A stretch of DNA of 28,970 nucleotides from JBBSHS01 sp038232515 (lineage in GTDB: Bacteria; Actinomycetota; Acidimicrobiia; Acidimicrobiales; JAUJNH01): the NCBI GenBank assembly GCA_038232515.1, contig JBBSHS010000025.1, positions 1 through 28,970 of the forward strand, in the 5' to 3' direction. The notes under the pieces are model-generated. The model did not search any database. It saw nothing but the letters and a program-made list of their open reading frames with translations, and had not been told where the DNA came from. Positions 23,548-28,970 of this stretch are shown in pieces. Both the position numbers and the translations under genes were made by a program. Numbering within the stretch: the stretch's first letter is position 1; each line of letters begins with the position of its first letter.

Positions 23548-24683
23548 GGCCGGCTGGCCAGCCTGTACTCCGACGACAGGGAGATGATCTTGACGACGTC
23601 ACCGCTGTGGGGAGCCTCGATGAGCTGGCCGCCGCCGATGTACATGGCCACGTGGCCAGAGGCGGCGGCCGGGAACACGAGGTCGCCCGGTTGCAGAGCG
23701 GCCATGGGGATGTGGGTGGTGGAGGTGTACTGCGCGCCGCTGAAGTGGGGGAGGGACTTGCCGCCGTGGGCCCAGGCCCACATCGTGAGGCCCGAGCAGT
23801 CGAACGAGTCGGGGCCGGATGCGCCCCACACGTAGGGGGCGCCCAGACGGCTCTTGGCCGCGGCCACGGCGGCCTGCGCCCCCGACCCGACGGCCGGGGG
23901 CGGTCCCAGGCGGGAGCCACCGGCCGGCGCCGCTCCAGGACGGGTCGGGGCCCATCCTCGGCTGGCCTCGGGGCCCGTGGCATGGGGTGTCAAGGGCCCG
24001 GCCGCCTGGGCCAGTACCGCTTGGGCCTGGCCCGCCGCCTCAGCCTGGCGGGCGGCCTGGGCCTGGGCGACCAGCCCGACCAGCTCGCCCTTGATCCCGG
24101 CCTGGGTGCTCTTCAGCGCGTTCTCGGCGGCGGTGACGTCACGGCGGCTCTTGTCGAGCCCGGCGGCGGCGTCGCCTGCGGCCCTTTGCTGTGCCTCCAG
24201 CGCCTTGGCGTCCTCCGCCACCGCCAGGCTGACGGCGTGGGCCGCGTCGAGGGTGTCGACGTCCTTGGCCGAGAATGTACGGGCGTACTCAGCCCGGCGC
24301 ACCGGATCGTCGGCCCGATCATCGGGCGCGGCGGCGGGCCCACCACCGAGGCCGCCTTTGGTGTAGGAGTCGACGGCCCGGGCCCGGAGCTGGGACCGGA
24401 TCCCGGCGGCTCGTGCCGTGGTGGCCTGCAGGCGGTCCCTGGCCTCAGCCACCTTGGTGGCGACCTGGCCGGCCCGCAGGTTGGCGGCGTCGAACTGCTC
24501 GCCCAGGGAGGCTTCCTTCTGGCCGAGGGTCTCGATCTGGGCTGCGATCCGGCTCGCCTGTGCCTGCTTGTCGCCCACCGGGTCGGCGTCCGCGCCCGGA
24601 GCGGTGATGACGGCGGCCAGGCAGATCGTGGTGGCGAAGACGGCCACACGGGCGCGGCAAAGCCGGGTTCGTGACTGGCGCAT
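23544..24683 (-). CDS. NlpC/P60 peptidoglycan endopeptidase with coiled-coil N-terminal region
   Basis: 379 residues, a secreted cell-wall hydrolase that cuts stem peptides (RipA/PcsB-like layout). A signal peptide (1-34, RVAVFATTICLAAVITAPGADA) is followed by a long coiled coil (about 36-225: AQASRIAAQIETLGQKEASL, then Ala/Glu/Gln-rich), a Gly/Pro-rich linker and the C-terminal NlpC/P60 domain from about 266. The catalytic Cys296 lies in FDCSGLTMWAW, His344 in SGHVAMYIGGG and His359 in IEAPHSGD. The frame is open upstream to 24863, but the signal peptide sets the ATG at 24683. Coiled coils in such enzymes usually block the active site until an ABC-like FtsEX activator binds (inference). Confidence 0.93.
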   Translation of the reverse strand: MRQSRTRLCRARVAVFATTICLAAVITAPGADADPVGDKQAQASRIAAQIETLGQKEASLGEQFDAANLRAGQVATKVAEARDRLQATTARAAGIRSQLRARAVDSYTKGGLGGGPAAAPDDRADDPVRRAEYARTFSAKDVDTLDAAHAVSLAVAEDAKALEAQQRAAGDAAAGLDKSRRDVTAAENALKSTQAGIKGELVGLVAQAQAARQAEAAGQAQAVLAQAAGPLTPHATGPEASRGWAPTRPGAAPAGGSRLGPPPAVGSGAQAAVAAAKSRLGAPYVWGASGPDSFDCSGLTMWAWAHGGKSLPHFSGAQYTSTTHIPMAALQPGDLVFPAAASGHVAMYIGGGQLIEAPHSGDVVKIISLSSEYRLASRP

Positions 24684-24841
24684 GTCCCGACGACCGTAGT
24701 GGCTGCCACCGAAGACGGCAACGAATGGCCCACTCGGGGCCGTCGCGGTGAGCGATTCGAGGGTGGGACCGGGCCGTCGCGCTCCGGCGGCTCGGGCTCC
24801 GCGTCTGGCTGGGCCGCGTCGGACTGGCGGGGGCCGGCTCG

Positions 24842-24847
24842 TAGAGT
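24842..24847 (+). promoter_or_regulatory. -10-like hexamer for the DUF3105 gene
   Basis: TAGAGT, 6 nt before the ATG at 24854; typical of leaderless starts elsewhere in the window. The -35 region has no clear match. Confidence 0.45.
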
Positions 24848-24853
24848 GGTCCG

Positions 24854-25606
24854 ATGGCCACAAAGTCCACCCGGCCGGCCCGTCCCGGCGGGAAGGCGGT
24901 ACGCCCGGCCCAGCCGGCGCCGCCCGGCTCGGGTTCAGCCCGGCGCACGCCCATGAAGGTCAAGAACCGGTGGTCGTTCAGGTCGGTGTGGCCGGCCGTG
25001 GCCATCGTGGTGGTGGCCGTGGCCATCGTCGCCGCCTTCCTCACCGTCGTCATCAGGAACGGGCATCACCAGGCCAAGAACGGTCCGTCTGCTTCGGGGC
25101 CCGCACTCAAGAGCGACGCCACCAACCTCAACCCCAGCGATCTCAAGGCTCGTCTCACGGCCAACGGCGTCGCCAGCTACGACGAGCGGTCCGACCCCGG
25201 ACAGAACCACGTGCCGCAGCTGGGTTCCGTCAAGTACACCGTCGACCCTCCGGCCGGTGGCGCCCACTCGCCGACGGGCGCCGACCCGGGTTGGTACGTG
25301 GGTCACCAGGTGCCGCCCGACATGACGGCGGTGCACTCCCTCGAGCACGGCTATGTCGACATCTGGGTCCGGCCTGACCTGTCACGAGCAGACCTCGACG
25401 CCATCCACAAGGTCTTCGCCTCCTTCCAGATGGACGTCCTGGTGCTGCCCCGGGCCAGCCTGCAGGTGCCCGTGGCGGCCACCGTGTGGCACCGTCGCCT
25501 GCTGCTGAACCGGGTCGACCCCCAGGTGCTGGTCGACTTCATCGCCGCCTACCGCAACCAGGGCCCCGAAGCGATCCCCCACTCCGTCGCCCCGGCCAGC
25601 ACGTAG
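24854..25606 (+). CDS. DUF3105 membrane-anchored protein
   Basis: 250 residues. A Pro/Ala/Arg-rich cytoplasmic N-terminus (1-42), one transmembrane helix (about 46-67, WPAVAIVVVAVAIVAAFLTVV) and an extracytoplasmic domain with the DUF3105 hallmark: LGSVKYTVDPPAGGAHSP, then VHSLEHGYVDIWVRP (about 159-173), RASLQVPVAATVWHRRLLL and VDFIAAYRNQGPE. The His-rich motif resembles a metal site, but no function is known to me. The gene lies 170 bp after the divergent NlpC/P60 start and is read in the same direction as serA. Confidence 0.85.
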   Translation: MATKSTRPARPGGKAVRPAQPAPPGSGSARRTPMKVKNRWSFRSVWPAVAIVVVAVAIVAAFLTVVIRNGHHQAKNGPSASGPALKSDATNLNPSDLKARLTANGVASYDERSDPGQNHVPQLGSVKYTVDPPAGGAHSPTGADPGWYVGHQVPPDMTAVHSLEHGYVDIWVRPDLSRADLDAIHKVFASFQMDVLVLPRASLQVPVAATVWHRRLLLNRVDPQVLVDFIAAYRNQGPEAIPHSVAPAST

Positions 25607-25622
25607 GGCGGAGGAGGGCCTG

Positions 25623-25645
25623 GGCCGGCGCCGGGCCCGCCGGCC
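25623..25645 (+). terminator. Hairpin between DUF3105 gene and serA
   Basis: GGCCGGCG (25623-25630), loop CCGGGCC, CGCCGGCC (25638-25645), a perfect 8-bp stem in the 83-bp gap. Could end the DUF3105 transcript. No T tract. Confidence 0.45.
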
Positions 25646-25689
25646 GGGCGGGTTGGCGGGAGACCGTGCCGGTGGCCAGACTCCGGGAC

Positions 25690-27297
25690 ATGGCGCGGAT
25701 ACTGGTCACCGAGGAGTTGGCACCGGCCGGGCTGGCGGCCATGGCGTCGGCCGGCCATGAGGTCGAGCTGAGGCTCGGTCTCTCGCCCGCCGAGCTGGTA
25801 CAGGCGGTGCCGGGAGTGCAGGCGTTGGTGATCCGTTCGGCCACCAACGTCACCGCCGATGTCCTCGACGCCGGACGGGAGCTGGCAGTGGTGGGCCGGG
25901 CCGGCATCGGGCTCGACAACGTGGACGTGGCCGCCGCCACCCGGCACGGGGTCATGGTCGTCAATGCACCCCAGAGCAACATCCTGTCGGCCGCCGAGCA
26001 CACGATGGCCCTGCTGCTGGCCCAGGCCCGCAACATTCCCCAGGCCAGCGCGGCCTTGAAGGCGGGCCGATGGGAGCGGTCGAGGTGGGAAGGGGTGGAG
26101 CTGCACGGCAAGACGCTCGGCATCATCGGGCTGGGCCGCATCGGTGCGCTAGTGGCCCAGCGGGCCCTCGCCTTCGGGATGCAGCTGGTGGCCCACGACC
26201 CCTACGTGTCGCCGGAGCGGGCCCGTCAGATGAACATCCAGCTGCAGTCGCTGCCGGAGCTCATGGCCACGGCCGACTTCGTGACCATCCATGTGGCCAA
26301 GTCCAAAGAGACGCTTGGCATGGTCGGGGCCGAGCTGCTGGCCGCGGCCAAGCAAGGCATCAGGATCGTCAACTGCTCCCGGGGCGGCATCGTCGACGAG
26401 CAGGCACTGGCTGACGCCATCAGAGCGGGTCGGGTCGGTGGCGCCGGCCTCGACGTGTTCGCGGCGGAGCCGACCACCGAGTCCCCGCTGTTCGAGCTGG
26501 ACAGCGTGATCGTGACCCCGCACCTGGGGGCGTCGACCCGCGAGGCCCAGGACAAGGCCGGGATCACCATCGCCGAGCAGGTGGTGCTCGCCCTGGCCGG
26601 AGAGTTCGTGCCCTTGGCCGTGAACGTCAACGCCGGCGAGGCGAGCGAGACGGTCAAGCCCTTTCTGGCCCTCGCCGAGCGGTTGGGCCGCATGCTGGCC
26701 TGCCTGTCCGGCGGCCTACCGCCTGCCCTCGAGATCAGCTACGAAGGGGAGATCGCCGACCAGGACACCCGCATCCTCACCCTGTCGGCACTCAAGGGGC
26801 TCTTCGGCGCCGGGAGCCAGGACCCGGTCTCGTATGTCAACGCCCCGGGGCTGGCCGAGGAGCGCGGTCTCAAGGTGAAGGAGTCGTCCACCCCGACGGC
26901 CCAGGACTACCGCAATCTGGTCGTCGTCCGGGGCGGCGACCATGCCGTGTCGGGCACGCTCGCCGGTCTGCACCACCAGCCCCGAGTGGTCATGGTCGAC
27001 GGCCATATTGTCGACGTCCCGCCGGCTGACCACCTTCTCGTGATCCGCAACGACGACCGCAACGGCATGCTGGCCCTGGTCACCGGCGAGCTGGCCGCGG
27101 CCGGCGTCGGCATCGCCAACATGGCCCTCGGGCAGTCGCCGGGTGCACCCACCGCCCTGATGGCCATCGCCACCAAGCAGGCCGTGCCCCACGACGCCGT
27201 CGCCCGTCTACGCGCCGCCGGCGGCATCTTGGACGTGGCCGTCGTCGAGGAGACCTGGACGGGCCATCCGCCCCCGCCCGCGCCCCTGGCCCCCTGA
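25690..27297 (+). CDS. serA: D-3-phosphoglycerate dehydrogenase SerA (long, ACT-containing)
   Basis: Oxidises 3-phosphoglycerate to 3-phosphohydroxypyruvate with NAD+, the first step of serine synthesis; SerC at 15773 is the next step. 535 residues, the long actinobacterial type: a substrate domain, an NAD-binding domain with GLGRIG (147-152), the catalytic residues Arg231 (NCSRGGIVDE), Glu260 (FAAEPTTESP) and His278 (TPHLGAST), then an intervening allosteric domain (about 320-455) and a C-terminal ACT domain (LLVIRNDDRNGMLALVTGEL to AVVEE) that usually binds serine. The ATG at 25690 matches the family start MARILVTEE; the open frame before it is not homologous. Confidence 0.96.
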   Translation: MARILVTEELAPAGLAAMASAGHEVELRLGLSPAELVQAVPGVQALVIRSATNVTADVLDAGRELAVVGRAGIGLDNVDVAAATRHGVMVVNAPQSNILSAAEHTMALLLAQARNIPQASAALKAGRWERSRWEGVELHGKTLGIIGLGRIGALVAQRALAFGMQLVAHDPYVSPERARQMNIQLQSLPELMATADFVTIHVAKSKETLGMVGAELLAAAKQGIRIVNCSRGGIVDEQALADAIRAGRVGGAGLDVFAAEPTTESPLFELDSVIVTPHLGASTREAQDKAGITIAEQVVLALAGEFVPLAVNVNAGEASETVKPFLALAERLGRMLACLSGGLPPALEISYEGEIADQDTRILTLSALKGLFGAGSQDPVSYVNAPGLAEERGLKVKESSTPTAQDYRNLVVVRGGDHAVSGTLAGLHHQPRVVMVDGHIVDVPPADHLLVIRNDDRNGMLALVTGELAAAGVGIANMALGQSPGAPTALMAIATKQAVPHDAVARLRAAGGILDVAVVEETWTGHPPPPAPLAP

Positions 27298-27418
27298 CAT
27301 CCCACGGCTCCGCCGGATGATGGGCCATGGGGCATGGCAAGGCGCAGACGCCGTGTCTTCGATCGGACCAACGCGCCCCGACCCACATGGCCCCCCGCAT
27401 GGCCGAACCTCCGGTCCG
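27298..27418. other. Convergent intergenic gap, nothing distinct
   Basis: 121 bp between the stops of serA and the sunset-domain gene. I see no repeat, hairpin with T tract or gene here. Confidence 0.5.
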
Positions 27419-28970
27419 CTAACGCTTGGACCTGATGAACCCGTCGGCCTCGGCGGCGGACTCGTCCCGGTAGCAGCGGTCAGGCCGAACCCGCGAATAG
27501 CTCGCCCCACCCGGGAGATGGAAGATCCTGCTGGCCAGCTTCACCTTGACCGGGTGCGCCTGCGGGCAGGCGTCGCCTGACGGCTCGACCCACACCGGTT
27601 GCGGGTTCATGCGGTCGGCCTTGAGCGGGACCCGGGGTCGTCCGGACTTGCGCACGGCTTTGGCCCGCATGGCGGTGCGCGGGGGCGGCGCAGCGCGGGC
27701 GGGGGGCGCAGCGCGGGCGGCCGGCTCGGTTCGAGCGGGCGGCGCCGGCGGCTGCCTGATGGAGGCCTCCAGCTCGTCGGGGTCGGCGGCCACGATCGGT
27801 GTGCGCCGTCTTGGAGTCGGCGGGATGGTCGGTGCTTCGTTGGCCTCGGGCGACGACGGTTGAGGGGGCCGGCGGGGAGGTTCGGCCCGCGCCGCGGCGA
27901 GCGCCGCCCATTGAGCGGCGGCGTCGACCTCGGGCTCGCCCTCGTCCTCGGACCGTGCCGGTGCTGAGACATCGATGTCCTCGGCCTCGCCCTCGGACCG
28001 TGCCGGTGCGGAGACATCGATGTCCTCGGCCTCGCCCTCGGCTTGTGCCGGTGCGGAGGCGCCCAGGCCCTCGCCCTCGGCCGGCGCCGGTACGGAGGCG
28101 CCGATGCCCTCGCCGTCTCCCTCGCCGCCACGATCGGTGACTTGCCGGGGCGGCCCCTCACGGCTGTGGACGATGGGCCGCCTGGTCTCGACGGTCGTCC
28201 GTCGCTGTGCCCGTTCGGCCGCTCTGCGGGCGGCAAGCGCCCGACGGAGGGCCTCGGCTTGGAGAGCGGCCTCTTCGGCGGCATGGCGCCTGGCTTCGAC
28301 GGCCGCCCGCGGCTCGGCCATTGCCGTTTCCTGCTGTTCGGCCTCGGCACCGTGCCCAGCTGGCCCACCTGACCCGGGCCCCGGATCGACTGCCGACTGC
28401 GGGAGCGGGGACACACCTGCCTGGCCGCCGGATGGCGGAGCGTTTCGGGCCTGTGCATCCTGGGCCGCCACCAGCCGGGCCTTGAGGGCGGCCTGGCGCT
28501 CGGCTTCGATCTCGTCCGGCGCCACCCGTCGCCGCTCGGCCAGTGCTGCTTGTCGGCGCAGCTCGGTGTCCCAGCGCGCTGCGCGTTCGGCGGCTCGGCT
28601 GTCGGGTTCGTTCCGTTGCTCCTCACCGAGCAGGACCGCATCGTCGGCAGCCCGGCGCTCGGCTTCGAGGTGCTGCGCTTCCGACCGCTCCGCATCCACG
28701 CGTCGGGCTTCGGCCCTTTCTGCCTCGGAACGCCCGGGCTCGACCGTCCGGGCCTCGAAACGCTCGGACCCGGGCTTCTGAGCCTCGGTTTGGGGATCCA
28801 ACGGGAGCGTCCTGGCCGGCTCGGGCATCGCCTGCCTTGGGGTGGGCGGGGCGTCGGCCGGCTCGGGTGGGAGCTCATCGGCTGGCGCCTGTGGGTCTGA
28901 CAGGGCGAGCTCGGCCTGGTCGACGCCCGGGAGGGGGCCGCCGGCGAGCTCGGGAATGGGTGGCCACGAC
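27419..28970 (-). CDS. Low-complexity protein with C-terminal sunset-type domain (5' end missing)
   Basis: At least 516 codons; the frame stays open to the right edge (PELAGGPLPGVDQAELALSD), so the start lies outside, although an ATG at 28828 is possible. Order: a Pro-rich N-terminal part, an Ala/Glu/Arg-rich helix (about 28200-28790) likely to form a coiled coil or single alpha-helix, an acidic tandem-repeat region, an Ala/Pro/Arg-rich linker, and a compact conserved end, CPQAHPVKVKLASRIFHLPG, then YSRVRPDRCYRDE and AEADGFIRSKR. That end matches what I know as the sunset domain of actinobacterial proteins; its role is unclear. The rest has no family I recognise. The real boundary at the 5' end cannot be seen. 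Confidence 0.75.
   Translation of the reverse strand, partial: SWPPIPELAGGPLPGVDQAELALSDPQAPADELPPEPADAPPTPRQAMPEPARTLPLDPQTEAQKPGSERFEARTVEPGRSEAERAEARRVDAERSEAQHLEAERRAADDAVLLGEEQRNEPDSRAAERAARWDTELRRQAALAERRRVAPDEIEAERQAALKARLVAAQDAQARNAPPSGGQAGVSPLPQSAVDPGPGSGGPAGHGAEAEQQETAMAEPRAAVEARRHAAEEAALQAEALRRALAARRAAERAQRRTTVETRRPIVHSREGPPRQVTDRGGEGDGEGIGASVPAPAEGEGLGASAPAQAEGEAEDIDVSAPARSEGEAEDIDVSAPARSEDEGEPEVDAAAQWAALAAARAEPPRRPPQPSSPEANEAPTIPPTPRRRTPIVAADPDELEASIRQPPAPPARTEPAARAAPPARAAPPPRTAMRAKAVRKSGRPRVPLKADRMNPQPVWVEPSGDACPQAHPVKVKLASRIFHLPGGASYSRVRPDRCYRDESAAEADGFIRSKR
27946..28115 (-). repeat. 45-bp/39-bp tandem repeats within the sunset-domain gene
   Basis: Two nearly identical 45-bp units (27946-27990 and 27991-28035), then two diverged 39-bp units (28036-28074 and about 28075-28113). 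They encode GEAEDIDVSAPARSE twice, preceded by GEGLGASAPAQAE and GEGIGASVPAPAE. All units keep the frame, so the array can grow or shrink without breaking the gene. Confidence 0.8.

Noticed and set aside
27946..28115. CRISPR-like or satellite array
   Set aside because: The units are in tandem with no spacers, keep the reading frame and belong to a coding repeat.

Overview
The window is very GC-rich (roughly 70% by eye) and dense with genes. It looks like an ordinary chromosome segment from an actinobacterium. The best guess is Acidimicrobiia or a related deep actinobacterial lineage. The reasons are actinobacterial-type SerC and IlvC sequences, a DUF3105 protein, a C-terminal sunset-type domain, many GTG starts, and apparently leaderless promoters in which a TAnnnT-like hexamer ends 6-8 nt before the start codon. 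The lineage is an inference, not a measurement. I see no phage, insertion sequence, CRISPR array, rRNA or tRNA.

Layout. 1-110: the start of a leftward gene behind a promoter with a LexA (SOS) box in its spacer. 111-435: non-coding, with GC-rich palindromes. 436-5053: ligA (leftward), a small acidic protein (leftward), a membrane protein (rightward) and mnmA (leftward). 5054-5816: a VapBC-type toxin-antitoxin pair. 5848-6981: an M20 peptidase (leftward). 7021-10615: the branched-chain amino acid operon ilvB-ilvN-ilvC, preceded by a promoter, a 12-residue leader peptide rich in Val, Leu and Ile, and a terminator hairpin with a T tract. This is a classical attenuator. 10624-11752: a palindromic intergenic stretch, then a decayed lipoprotein alpha/beta-hydrolase gene with several frame breaks. 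11847-13037: a D,D-carboxypeptidase (leftward). 13334-15735: a two-gene ABC transporter. 15773-16927: serC (leftward), whose start lies 9 bp from the start of a divergent run aspC-xfp-ackA (16937-21656). 21746-23269: a multicopper oxidase with a Met-rich segment (leftward). 23544-24683: an NlpC/P60 cell-wall hydrolase (leftward). 24854-27297: a DUF3105 membrane protein and serA (rightward). 27419-28970: a partial leftward gene for a low-complexity Ala/Glu/Arg-rich protein ending in a sunset-type domain.

How the genes fit together. The metabolic core makes amino acids: ilvBNC for valine, isoleucine and the leucine precursor, serA and serC for serine, and an aspartate-type aminotransferase. Phosphoketolase plus acetate kinase would turn sugar phosphates into acetyl phosphate, then acetate and ATP. 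The order ligA, mnmA, ilvBNC, serA recalls an actinobacterial block known from Mycobacterium. Here about 15 kb of other genes separates ilvC from serA.

The most notable points are the ilv attenuator, the SOS-box promoter at the left edge, a bipartite intergenic repeat present twice (13157-13321 and 23301-23547), the eroded hydrolase gene, and the 45-bp tandem repeats inside the sunset-domain gene. I found no convincing new defence or mobile system.
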